DNA of 64,000 bases from Petrolisthes cinctipes (Eukaryota > Arthropoda > Malacostraca > Decapoda > Porcellanidae). The stretch covers positions 4,352,501-4,416,500 of the forward strand of contig JAWQEG010000003.1 in the NCBI GenBank assembly GCA_033782935.1. Direction: 5' to 3'. Both the position numbers and the translations under genes were made by a program. The notes under the pieces are model-generated. The model searched no databases. It saw nothing but the letters and a program-made list of their open reading frames with translations, and was not told the DNA's origin. Shown here piece by piece: positions 1 through 12,899 of the stretch; position 1 is the stretch's first letter, and the number at the start of each line of letters is the position of its first letter.

Positions 1-1499
1 ATTTAGATGCCCAAAGTCAATATGTGCATGTATCTTCTGTACCCGTTTATATCTCAAATTCAGTCCCAACACACCCAAAAATTCGATATTTAGGGGTCCC
101 AGAAGCAATCTGTACATGCCTACTCCGTGTTAGAGTATTTTCAAAATTCAGGCCCAAAACATGTTGAAAATCGATATTTTTGGTGCCCAAAGTCAATATG
201 TGTATGCTTCTTCTATACTCATTTATATCTCAAATTCAGGCTCAAAACACCCGAAAATTCGATATTTAGGTGTCCCAGAAGCGATCTGTACATGCCTACT
301 CAGTGCTAGAATGTTTTCAAAATATAGGCTCAAAACATGCTCAAAATCGATATTTTGGGTGCCCAAAAGTCGATATGTGCATGCATCTTCTGTACCCGTT
401 TATATCTCAAATTCTGGCCCTAAACACCCGAAAATTCGATATTTTGCGGTCCAGAAGCGATCTGTACATGCCTACTCAGAGCTAGAATTTTTTCAAAATA
501 TAGGCTCAAAACATGCTCAAAATCGATATTTTAGGTGCCCAAAAGTCGATATGTGCATGCATCTTCTGTACTCGTTTATATCTCAAATTCAAGCTCAAAA
601 CACCCGAAAATTTCATATTTTTGGTGTCCCAGAAGCGATCTGTACATGCCTACTCAGTGTTAGAATATTTTCAAAATAAAGGCTCAAAACATGCTAAAAA
701 TCGATATTTTAGGTGCGTAAAGACGATATCTCAAATTCAGGCCCAAAACACTCGAAAATTCGATATTTTGGGGTCCCAGAAGCGATCTGTACATGCCTAC
801 TCCGTGTTAGAGTATTTTCAAGATACAGGCCCAAAACATGCTCAAAATCGATGTTTTAGGTGCCCAAAAGTCGATATGTGCATGCATCTTCAGTACCCGT
901 TTATATCTCAAATTCAGGCTCAAAACACCCGAAAATTCGATATTTTGGGGTCCCAGAAGCGATCTGTACATGCCTACTCCGTGTTAGAGTATTTTCAAAA
1001 TACAGGCCAAAAACATACTGAAAATCGATCTTTTAGGTGCCTAAAAGTCGATATGTGCATGCATCTTCTGTATCCGTTTATATCTCAAATTCCGGCCCTA
1101 AACACCCGAAAATTCGATATTTTTGGGTCCCAGAAGCGATCTGTACATGCCTACTCAGTGCTAGAATGTTTTCAAAATACAGGCCAAAAACATACTGAAA
1201 ATCGATCTTTTAGGTGCCCAAAAGTCTATATGTGCATGCATCTTCAGTACCCGTTTATATCTCAAATTCAGGCTCAAAACACCCGAAAATTCAATATTTT
1301 GGGGTCCCAGAAGCGATCTGTACATGCCTACTCAGTGTTAGAGTATTTTCAAAATACAGGCCCAAAACATGCTGAAAATCGATAATTTAGATGCACAAAG
1401 TCAATATGTGCATGGATCTTCTGTACCCGTTTATATCTCAAATTCAGGCTCAAAACACCCGAAAATTCAATATTTTGGGGTCCCAGAAGCAATCTGTAC
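1..1499 (+). repeat. Forward mosaic segment 1
   Basis: This stretch holds about nine mostly full-length monomers of mixed subtypes, with only one short unit clearly seen in its interior (the S147-type 'gtgcgtaaagacgatatct' around 711). The long run of 177-bp units gives the longest open frame in the window, 513-1385, 290 codons. It is a repeat artefact: the translation is a 59-residue repeat with no initiation context or domain. No gene is supported here. Confidence 0.85.
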
Positions 1500-3326
1500 A
1501 TGCCTACTCAGTGCTAGAATATTTTCAAAATATAGGCTAAAAACATGCTAAAAATCGATATTTTAGGTGCCAAAAAGTCGATATCTCAAATTCAGTCCCA
1601 AAACACCCGAAAATTCGATATTTAGGGGTCCCAGAAGCGATCTGTACATGCCTACTCCGTGTTAGAGTATTTTCAAAATACAGGCCAAAAACATACTGAA
1701 AATCGATCTTTTAGTTGCCCAAAAGTCGATATGTGCATGCATCTTCTGTACCCGTTTATATCTCAAATTCTGGCCCTAAACACCCGAAAATTCGATATTT
1801 TGGGGTCCCAGAAGCGATCTGTACATGACTACTAAGTGTTAGAGTATTTTCAAGATACAGGCCCAAAACATGCTCAAAATCGATATTTTTGGTGCCCAAA
1901 GTCAATATGTGTATGCTTCTTCTATACTCGTTTATATCTCAAATTCAGGCTCAAAACACCCGAAAATTCGATATTTTGGGGTCCCAGAAGCGATCTGTAC
2001 ATGCCTACTCCGTGTTAGAGTATTTTCAAAATACAGGCCCAAAACATGCTGAAAATCGATAATTTAGATGCCCAAAGTCAATATATGCATGTACCTTCTG
2101 TACCCGTTTATATCTCAAATTCAAGCTCAAAACACCCGAAAATTCAATATTTTGGGGTCCCAGAAGCAATCTGTACATGCCTACTCAGTGCTAGAATATT
2201 TTCAAAATATAGGCTAAATACATGCTAAAAATCGATATTTTAGGTGCCAAAAAGTCGATATCACAAATTCAGTCCCAAAACACCCGAAAATTCGATATTT
2301 AGGGGTCCCAGAAGCGATCTGTACATGCCTACTCCGTGTTAGAGTATTTTCAAAATACAGGCCAAAAACATACTAAAAATCGATCTTTTAGGTGCCCAAA
2401 AGTCGATATGTGCATGCATCTTCTATACTCGTTTATATCTCAAATTCAGGCTCAAAACACCCGAAAATTCGATATTTTGGGGTCCGAGAAGCGATCTGTA
2501 CATGCCTACTCAGTGCTAGAATATTTTCAAAATATAGGCTAAAAACATGCTAAAAATCGATATTTTAGGTGCCAAAAAGTCGATATCTCAAATTAAGGCC
2601 CAAAACACCCGAAAAATCGATATTTAGGGGTCCCAGAAGCGATCTGTACATGCCTACTCAGTGCTAGAATATTTTCAAAATATAGGCTAAAAACATGCTA
2701 AAAATCGATATTTTAGGTGCGTAAGGGCGATATCTCAAATTCAGGCCCAAAACACCCGAAAATTCGATATTTTGGGGTCCCAGAAGCGATGTGTACATGC
2801 CTACTCCGTGTTAGAGTATTTTCAAAATACAGGCCCAAAACATGATCAAAATCAATGTTTTAGGTGCCCAAAAGTCGATATGTGCATGCATCTTCAGTAC
2901 CCGTTTATATCTCAAATTCAGGCTCAAAACACCCGAAAATTCGATATTTTGGTGTCCCAGAAGCGATCTATACATGCCTACTCCGTGTTAGAGTATTTTT
3001 AAAATACAGGCCCAAAACATGCTGAAAATCGATATATTAGATGCCCAAAGTCAATATGTGCATGTATCTTCTGTACCCGTTTATATCTCAAATTCAGGCT
3101 CAAAACACCCGAAAATTCGATATTTTGGGGTCCCAGAAGTGATCTGTACATGCCTACTCAGTGCTAGAATGTTTTCAAAATATAGGCTCAAAACATGCTC
3201 AAAATCGATATTTTAGGTGCCCAAAAGTCGATATGTGCATGCATCTTTTGTACTCGTTTATGTCTCAAATTCAGGCTCAAAACACCCGAAAATTCGATAT
3301 TTTGGTGTCCCAGAAGCGATCTGTAC
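1500..3326 (+). repeat. 1827-bp higher-order repeat, copy 1
   Basis: This unit matches the following segment at a constant offset of 1827 bp up to about 2,540. From about 2,690 the offset drops to 1679 bp. Shared rare markers include 'catgactactaagtgttaga' (about 1,826 and 3,653), 'caaaatcaatgtttt' and 'catgatcaaaatc'. Copy 1 has one extra short monomer at about 2,543-2,690. Confidence 0.82.
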
Positions 3327-5005
3327 ATGCCTACTCAGTGCTAGAATATTTTCAAAATATAGGCTCGAAACATGCTAAAAATCGATATTTTAGGTGCCAA
3401 AAAGTCGATATCTCAAATTCAGTCCCAAAACAACCGAAAATTCGATATTTAGGGGTCCCAGAAGCGATCTGTACATGCCTACTCCGTGTTAGAGTATTTT
3501 CAAAATACAGGCCAAAAACATACTGAAAATCGATCTTTTAGTTGCCCAAAAGTCGATATGTGCATGCATCTTCTGTACCCGTTTATATCTCAAATTCTGG
3601 CCCTAAACACCCGAAAATTCGATATTTTGGGGTCCCAGAAGCGATCTGTACATGACTACTAAGTGTTAGAGTATTTTCAAGATACAGGCCCAAAACATGC
3701 TCAAAATCGATATTTTTGGTGCCCAAAGTCAATATGTGTATGCTTCTTCTATACTCGTTTATATCTCAAATTCAGGCTCAAAACACCCGAAAATTCGATA
3801 TTTTGGGGTCCCAGAAGCGATCTGTACATGCCTACTCCGTGTTAGAGTATTTTCAAAATACAGGCCCAAAACATGCTGAAAATCGATAATTTAGATGCCC
3901 AAAGTCAATATGTGCATGTATCTTCTGTACCCGTTTATATCTCAAATTCAGGCTCAAAACACCCGAAAATTCAATATTTTGGGGTCCCAGAAGCAATCTG
4001 TACATGCCTACTCAGTGCTAGAATATTTTCAAAATATAGGCTAAATACATGCTAAAAATCGATATTTTAGGTGCCAAAAAGTCGATATCACAAATTCAGT
4101 CCCAAAACACCCGAAAATTCGATATTTAGGGGTCCCAGAAGCGATCTGTACATGCCTACTACGTGTTAGAGTATTTTCAAAAAACAGGCCAAAAACATAC
4201 TAAAAATCGATCTTTTAGGTGCCCAAAAGTCGATATGTGCATGCATCTTCTATACTCGTTTATATCTCAAATTCAGGCTCAAAACACCCGAAAATTCGAT
4301 ATTTTGGGGTCCGAGAAGCGATCTGTACATGCCTACTCAGTGCTAGAATATTTTCAAAATATAGGCTAAAAACATGCTAAAAATCGATATTTTAGGTGCG
4401 TAAGGACGATATCTCAAATTCAGGCCCAAAACACCCGAAAATTCGATATTTTGGGGTCCCAGAAGCGATGTGTACATGCCTACTCCGTGTTAGAGTATTT
4501 TCAAAATACAGGCCCAAAACATGATCAAAATCAATGTTTTAGGTGCCCAAAAGTCGATATGTGCATGCATCTTCAGTACCCGTTTATATCTCAAATTCAG
4601 GCTCAAAACACCCGAAAATTCGATATTTTGGGGTCCCAGAAGCGATCTATACATGCCTACTCCGTGTTAGAGTATTTTTAAAATACAGGCCCAAAACATG
4701 CTGAAAATCGATATATTAGATGCCCAAAGTCAATATGTGCATGTATCTTCTGTACCCGTTTATATCTCAAATTCAGGCTCAAAACACCGAAAATTCGATA
4801 TTTTGGGGTCCCAGAAGTGATCTGTACATGCCTACTCAGTGCTAGAATGTTTTCAAAATATAGGCTCAAAACATGCTCAAAATCGATATTTTAGTTGCCC
4901 AAAAGTCGATATGTGCATGTATCTTCTGTACTCGTTTATATCTCAAATTCAAGCTCAAAACACCCGAAAATTCGATATTTAGGGGTCCCAGAAGCGATCT
5001 GTACA
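3327..5005 (+). repeat. 1827-bp higher-order repeat, copy 2 (one short monomer missing)
   Basis: This is the tandem neighbour of copy 1. It lacks one 148-bp monomer around 4,399, where copy 1 has an S148 unit followed by an S147 unit and copy 2 has only the S147 unit. It also carries a one-base deletion ('aacaccgaaaatt' at about 4,787) that breaks the local open frame. Similarity fades after about 4,950. Confidence 0.82.
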
Positions 5006-8000
5006 TGCCTACTCAGTGCTAGAATATTTTCAAAATATAGGCTAAAAACATGCTAAAAATCGATATTTTAGGTGCCAAAAAGTCGATATCTCAAATTAAG
5101 GCCCAAAACACCCGAAAATTCGATATTTAGGGGTCCCAGAAGCGATCTGTACATGCCTACTCAGTATTAGAATATTTTCAAAATATAGGCTCAAAACATT
5201 CTAAAAATCGATATTTTAGGTGCGTAAAGGCGATATCTCAAATTCAGGCCCAAAACACCCGAAAATTCGAAATTTAGGGGTCCCAGAAGCGATCTGTACA
5301 TGCCTACTCCGTGTTAGAGTATTTACAAAATACAGGCCAAAAACATACTGAAAATCGATCTTTTAGGTGCCCAAAAGTCGATATGTGCATTTATCTTCTG
5401 TACCCGTGTATATTTCAAATTCTGGCCATAAACACCCGAAAATTCAATATTTTGGGGTCCCAGAAGCAATCTGTACATGCCTACTCAGTGCTAGAATATT
5501 TTCAAAATATAGGCTCAAAACATGCTAAAAATCGATATTTTAGGTGCCAAAAAGTCGATATCTCAAATTCAGTCCCAAAACACCCGATAATTCGATATTT
5601 AGGGGTCCCAGAAGCGATCTGTACATGCCTACTCCGTGTTAGAGTATTTTCAAAATAGATGCCAAAAACATACTGAAAATCGATCTTTTAGGTGCCCAAA
5701 AGTCGATATGTGCATGCATCTTCTGTACTCGTTTATATCTCAAATTCAGGCTCAAAACACCCGAAAATTAAATATTTTGGGGTCCCAGAAGCGATCTGTA
5801 GAAGCCTACTCAGTGCTAGAATGTTTTCAAAATATAGGCTAAAAACATGCTAAAAATCGATATTTTAGGTGCCAAAAAGTCAATATCTCAAATTAAGGCC
5901 ACAAACACCCGAAAATTCCATATTTAGGGGTCCCAGAAGCGATCTGTACATGCCTACTCAGTGCTAGAATGTTTTAAAAATATAGGCTCAAAACATGCTC
6001 AAAATCGATGTTTTATGTGCCCAAAAGTCGATATGTGCATGCATCTTCTGTACTCGTTTATATCTCAAATTCTAGCTCAAAACACCCGAAAATTCGATAT
6101 TTTGGGGTCCCAGAAGCGATATGTACATACCTACTCCGTGTTAGAATATTTTCAAAATACAGGCCCAAAACATGCTGAAAATCGATATTTTAGATGCCCA
6201 AAGTCAATATGTGCATGTATCTTCTGTACCCGTTTATATCTCAAATTCAGGCTCAAAACACCCGAAAATTTAATATTTTGGGGTCCCAGAAGCAATCTGT
6301 ACATGCCTACTCAGTGCTAGAATATTTTCAAAATATAGGCTAAAAACATGCTAAAAATCGATATTTTAGGTGCCAAAAAGTCGATATCTCAAATTCTGTC
6401 CCAAAACACCCAAAAATTCGATATTTAGGGGTCCCAGAAGGGATCTGTACATGCCTACTCAGTGTTAGAGTATTTTCAAAATACAGGCCAAAAACATACT
6501 GAAAATCGATCTTTTAGGTGCCCAAAAGTCGATATGTGCATGCATCTTCTGTACCCGTTTATATCTCAAATTCTGTCCCTAAACATCCGAAAATTCGATA
6601 TTTTGGGGTCCCAGAAGCGATCTATACATGCCTACTCCGTGTTAGAGTATTTTCAAAATTCAGGCCTAAAACATGCTGAAAGTCGATATTTTTGGTGCCC
6701 AAAGTCAATATGTGTATGCATCTTCTATACTCGTTTATATCTCAAATTCAAGCTCAAAACACCCGAAAATTCGATATTTTGGGGTCCCAGAAGCGATCTC
6801 TACATGGCTACTCAGTGCTAGAATGTTTTCAAAATATAGGCTCAAAACATGCTCAAAATCGATATTTTAAGTGCCCAAAAGTCGATATGTGTATACATCT
6901 TCTGTACTCGTTTATATCTCAAATTCAGGCTCAAATCACCCGAAAATTCGATATTTTGGGGTCCCAGAAACGATCTGTACATGCCTACTCAGTGCTAGAA
7001 TATTTTCAAAATATAGGCTCAAAACATGCTAAAAATCGATATTTTAGGTGCGTAAAGACGATATCTCAAATTCAGGCCCAAAACCCCCGAAAATTCGATA
7101 TTATGGGGTCCCAGAAGCGATCTGTACATGCCTACTCCGTGTTAGAGTATTTTCAAAATACATGCCCAAAACATGCTGAAAATCGATATTTTAGATGCCC
7201 AAAGTCAATATGTGCATGTATCTTCTGTACCCGTTTATCTCAAATTCAGGCTCAAAACACCCGAAAATTCAATATTTTGGGGTCCCAGAAGCAATCTGTA
7301 CATGCCTACTCAGTGCTAGAATATTTTCAAAATATAGGCTAAAAACATGCTAAAAATCGATCTTTTAGGTGCCAAAAAGTCGATATCTTAAATTCAGTCC
7401 CAAAACACCCGAAAATTCGATATTTAGGGGTCCCAGAAGCGATCTGTACATGCCTACTCCGTGTTAGAGTATTTTCAAAATACAGGCCCAAAACATGCTG
7501 AAAATCGATATATTAGATGCCCAAAGTCAATATGTGCATGTATTTTCTGTACCCGTTTATATCTCAAATTCAGGCTCAAAACACCCGAAAATTCGATATT
7601 TTGGGGTCCCAGAAGCAATCTGTACATGCCTACTCAGTGCTAGAATATTTTCAAAATATAGGCTAAAAACATGCTAAAAATCGATATTTTAGGTGCGTAA
7701 AGGCGATATCTCAAATTCAGGCCCAAAACACCCGAAAATTCGATATTTAATGGTCCCAGAAGCGATCTGTACATGCCTACTCCGTGTTAGAGTATTTACA
7801 AAATACAGGCCCAAAACATGCTCAAAATTGATCTTTTAGGAGCCCAAAAGTCGATATGTGCATTCATCTTCAGTACCCGTTTATATCTCAAATTCAGGCT
7901 CAAAACACCCGAAAATTCGATATTTTGGGGTCCCAGAAGCAATCTGTACATGCCTACTCAGTGCGAGAATATTTTCAAAATATAGGCTAAAAACATGATA

Positions 8001-8639
8001 AAAATCGATATTTTAAGTGCCAAAAAGTCGATATCTCAAATTAAGGCCCAAAACACCCGAAAATTCGATATTTAGGGGTCCCAGAAGCGATCTGTACATG
8101 CCTACTCCGTGTTAGAGTATTTTCAAAATACAGGCCCAAAACATGCTCAAAATCGATGTTTTAGGTGCCAAAAAGTCGATATGTGCATGCACTTTCAGTA
8201 CCCGTTTATATCTCAAATTCAAGCTCAAAACACCCGAAAATTCGATATTTTGGTGTCCCAGAAGCGATCTGTACATGCCTACTCCTTATTAGAGTATTTT
8301 CAAAATACATGCCCAAAACATGCTGAAAATCGATATTTTAGATGCCCAAAGTCAATATGTGCATGTATCTTCTGTACCCGTTTATATCTCAAATTCAGGC
8401 TCAAAACACCCGAAAATTCAATATTTTGGGGTCCCAGAGGCAATCTGTACATGCCTACTCAGTGCTAGAATATTTTAAAAATATAAGCTAAAAACATGCT
8501 AAAAATCGATATTTTAGGTGCCAAAAAGTCGATATCTCAAATTAAGGCCCAAAACACCCGAAAATTCGATATTTAGGGGTCCCAGAAGCGATCTGTACAT
8601 GCCTACTCAGTGCTAGAATATTTTCAAAATATAGGCTAA
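5006..8639 (+). repeat. Forward mosaic segment 2
   Basis: This stretch holds mixed full-length and short monomers. I did not find a clean tandem higher-order pair in it. Small private variants include 'gaagcctactcagtg' (about 5,802), a 2-bp loss in 'cccgtttatctcaaa' (about 7,231) and 'ctccttattagag' (8,281), which occurs further downstream as a marker of another subtype. No gene, RNA or mobile element is visible. Confidence 0.8.
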
Positions 8640-9890
8640 AAACATGCTAAAAATAGATATTTTAGGTGCGTAAAGGCGATATGTCAAATTCAGGCCCAAA
8701 ACACCCGAAAATTCGATATTTTGGGGTCCCAGAAGCGATCTGTACATGCCTACTCCGTGTTAGAGTATTTTCAAAATACAGGCCCAAAACATGCTCAAAA
8801 TCGATGTTTTAGGTGCCCAAAAGTGGATATGTGCATGCATCTTCAGTACCCGTTTATTTCTCAAATTCAGGCTCAAAATACCCGAAAATTCGATATTTTG
8901 GGGTCCCAGAAGCGATCTGTACATGCCTACTCCGTGTTAGAGTATTTTCAAAATACATGCCCTAAACATGCTGAAAATCGATATTTTAGATGCCCAAAGT
9001 CAATATGTGCATGTAGCTTCTGTACCCGTTTATATCTCAAATTCAGGCTCAAAACACCCGAAAATTCAATATTTTCGGGTACCAGAAGCAATCTGTACAT
9101 GCCTACTCAGTGCTAGAATATTTTAAAAATATAGGCTAAAAACATGCTAAAAATCGATCTTTTAGGTGCCAAAAAGTCGATATCTCAAATTCAGTCCCAA
9201 AACACACTAAAATTCGATATTTAGAGGTCCCAGAAGCGATTTGTACATGCCTACTCCGTGTTAGAGTATTTTCAAAATACAGGCCAAAAACATACTGAAA
9301 ATCGATCTTTTAGGTGCCTTAAAGTCGATATGTGCATGCATCTTCTGTACCCGTTTATATCTCAAATTCTTGCCCTAAACACCTGAAAATTCAATATTTT
9401 AGGGTCCCAAAAGCAATCTGTACATGCCTACTCAGTGCTAGAATATTTTCAAAATATAGGCTAAAAACATGCTAAAAATCGATATTTTAGGTGCCAAAAA
9501 GTCGATATCTCAAATTAAGGCCCAAAACCCCCGAAAATTCGATATTTAGGGGTCCCAGAAGCGATCTGTACATGCCTACTCCGTGTTAGAGTATTTTCAA
9601 AATACATGCCCAAAACATGCTCAAAATCGATGTTTTAGGTGCCAAAAAGTCGATATGTGCATGCACTTTCAGTACCCGTTTATATCTCAAATTCTGGCCC
9701 TAAACACCCGAAAATTCGATATTTTGGGGTCCCAGAAGCGATTTGTACATGCCTACTCCGTGTTAGAGTATTTTCAAAATTCAGGCCCAAAACATGCTGA
9801 AAATCGATATTTTTGGTGCCCAAAGTCAATATGTGTATGCATCTTCTATACTCGTTTATATCTCAAATTCAGGCTCAAAACACCCGAAAA
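8640..9890 (+). repeat. Long-range segmental copy A (partner at 19,240-20,490)
   Basis: This segment matches 19.24-20.49 kb at a constant offset of 10,599 bp. Shared unusual markers are 'aaacacactaaaattcg' (about 9,201 and 19,800), 'tagaggtcccagaagcgatt', 'gtgccttaaagtcgat', 'caaattcttgccctaaac' and 'ggtcccaaaagcaatctg'. The offset stays fixed across seven or so monomers, so the copies share a segment and not just a subtype. The two diverge after about 9,890. Confidence 0.78.
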
Positions 9891-12800
9891 TTCGATATTT
9901 TGGTGTCCCAGAAGCGATCTGTACATGCCTACTCCGTGTTAGAGTATTTTCAAAATACAGGCCAAAAACATACTAAAAATCGATCTTTTAGGTGCTTAAA
10001 ATTCGATATGTGAATGCATCTTCTGTACCCGTTTATATCTCAAATTCTGTCCCTAAACACCCGAAAATTCGATATTTTTGGGTCCCAGAAGCGATCTGTA
10101 CATGCCTACTCAGTGCTAGAATGTTTTCAAAATATAGGCTCAAAACATGCTCAAAATCGATATTTTAGGTGCCCAAAAGTCGATATGTGCATGCATCTTC
10201 TGTACTCGTTTATATCTCAAATTCAAGCTCAAAACACCCGAAAATTCAATATTTAGGGGTCCCAGAAGCGATCTGTACATGCCTACTCAGTGCTAGAATA
10301 TTTTCAAAATATAGGCTAAAAACATGCTAAAAATCGATATTTTAGGTGCCAAAAAGTCGATATCTCAAATTAAGGCCCAAATCACCCGAAAATTCGATAT
10401 TTATGGGTCCCAGAAGCGATCTGTACATGCCTACTCAGTATTAGAATATTTTCAAAATATAGGCTCAAAACATGCTAGAAATCGATATTTTAGGTGCGTA
10501 AAGGCGATATCTCAAATTCAGGCCCAAAACACCCGAAAATTCGATATTATGGGGTCCCATAAGCGATGTGTACATGCCTACTCCGTGTTAGAGTATTTTC
10601 AAAATACAGGCCCAAAACAAGCTCAAAATCGATGTTTTAGGTGCCAAAAAGTCGATATGTGCATGCATCTTCAGTACCCGTTTATATCTCAAATTCAGGC
10701 TCAAAACACCCGAAAATTCAATATTTTGGGGTTCCAGAAGCGATCTGTACATGCCTACTCCGTGTTAGAGTATTTTTAAAATACAGGCCAAAAACATGCT
10801 GGAAATCAATATTTTAGATGCCCAAAGTCAATATGTGAATGTATCTTCTTTACCTGTTTATATCTCAAATTCAGGCTCAAAACACCCGAAAATTCAATAT
10901 TTTGGGGTTTCAGAAGCAATCTGTACATGCCTACTCAGTGCTAGAATATTTTCAAAATATAGGCTCAAAAAATGCTAAAAATCGATATTTGAGGTGCCCA
11001 AAAGTCGATATGTGCATGCATCTTCTGTAGTCGTTTATATCTCAAATTCAGGCTCAAAACACCCGAAAATTCGATATTTTGGGGTCCCAGAAGTGATCTG
11101 TACATGCCTAGTCAGTGCTAGAATATTTTCAAAATATAGGCTCAAAACATGCTAAAAATCGATATTTTAGGTGCGTAAAGTCGATATCTCAAATTAAGGC
11201 AAAAAACACCCGAAAATTCGATATTTTGGGGTCCCAGAAGCGATCTGTACATGCCTACTCCGTGTTAGAGTATTTTCAAAATACAGGCCAAAAACATACT
11301 GAAAATCGATCTTTTAGGTGCCCAAAAGTCGATATGTGCATGCATCTTCTGTACCCGTTTATATCTCAATTTCTGGCCCTAAACACCCGAAATGTCGATA
11401 TTTTTGGGTCCCAGAAGCGATCTGTACATGCCTACTCAGTGCTAGAATGTTTTCAAATTATAGGCACAAAACATGCTCAAAATCGATATTTTAGGTGCCC
11501 AAAGTCAATATGTGAATGTATCTTCTGTACCTGTTTATATCTCAAATTCAGGCTCAAAACACCCGAAAATTCAATATTTTGGAGTTTCAGAAGCAATCTG
11601 TACATGCCTACTCAGTGCTAGAATATTTTCAAAATATAGGCTAAAAACATGCTAAAAATCGATATTTTAGGTGCCAAAAAGTCGATATCTCAAATTCAGT
11701 CCCAAAACATCCGAAAATTAGAGATTTAGGGGTACCAGAAGCGATCTGTACATGCCTACTCCGTGTTAGAGTATTTTCAAAATACAGGCATAAAACCTTC
11801 TCAAAATCGATGTTTTAGGTGCCAAAAAGTCGATATGTGCATGCACCTTCAGTACCCGTTTATATCTCAAATTCAGGCTCAAAACACCCGAAAATTCGAT
11901 ATTTTGGGGTCTCAGAAGCAATCTGTACATGCCTACTCAGTGCTAAAATATTATTAAAATATAGACTAAAAACATGTTAAAAAAAGATATTTTAGGTGCC
12001 AAAAAGTCGATATCTCAAATTAAGGCCCAAAACACCCGAAAAATCGATATTTAGGGGTCCCAGAAGCGATCTGTACTTGCCTACTCAGTGCTAGAATATT
12101 TTCAAAATATAGGCTCAAAACATGCTAAAAATCGATATTTTAGGTGCGTAAAGGCGATATGTAAAATTCAGGTCCAAAACACCCGAAAATTCGATATTTT
12201 GGGGTCCCAGAAGCGATGTGTACATGCCTACTCCGTGTTAGAGTATTTTCAAAATACAGGCCCAAAACATGCTGAAAATCGATATTTTAGGTGCCCAAAG
12301 TCAATATGTGCATGTATCTTCTGTACCCGTTTATATCTCAAATTCAGGCTCAAAACACCCGAAAATTCAATATTTTGGGGTCCCAGAAGTAATCTGTACA
12401 TGCATACTCAGTGCTAGAATATTTTCAAAATATAGGCTCAAAACATGCTAAAAATCGATATTTTTGGTGCGTAAAGGCGATATCTCAAATTCAGTCCCAA
12501 AACACCCGAAAATTCGATATTTAGGGGTCCCAGAAGCGATGTGTACATGCCTACTCCGTGTTAGAGTATTTTCAAAATACAGGTCCAAAACATGCTCAAA
12601 ATCGATGTTTTAGTTGCCCAAAAGTCGATATGTGCATGCATCTTCAGTACCCGTTTATATCTCAAATTCAGGCTCAAAACACCCGAAAATTCGATATTTT
12701 GGGGTCCCAGAAGCGATCTGTACATGCCTACTCCGTGTTAGAGTATTTTCAAAATACAGGCCCAAAACATGCTGAAAATCGATATTTTAGATGCCCAAAG

Positions 12801-12899
12801 TCAATATGTGCATGTATCTTCTGTACCCGTTTATATCTCAAATGCAGGCTCAAAACACCCGAAAATTCAATATTTTGGGGTCCCAGAAGCAGTCTGTAC
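9891..12899 (+). repeat. Forward mosaic segment 3
   Basis: This is satellite only, with mixed L176, L177, S148 and S147 units. It contains several private variants such as 'gtatcttctttacctg' (about 10,841), 'ggtttcagaagcaatctg' (about 10,906 and a similar form at 11,583) and a degraded short unit around 11,941-12,000 ('aaaatattattaaaatatag', 'gttaaaaaaagatatttt'). The last is among the most diverged monomers in the forward block. No gene is supported. Confidence 0.8.

Noticed and set aside
11941..12000. Degraded short monomer as an array edge or insertion site
   Set aside because: It has several substitutions and a longer A run, but the landmarks continue in register on both sides, so it is just a diverged unit.
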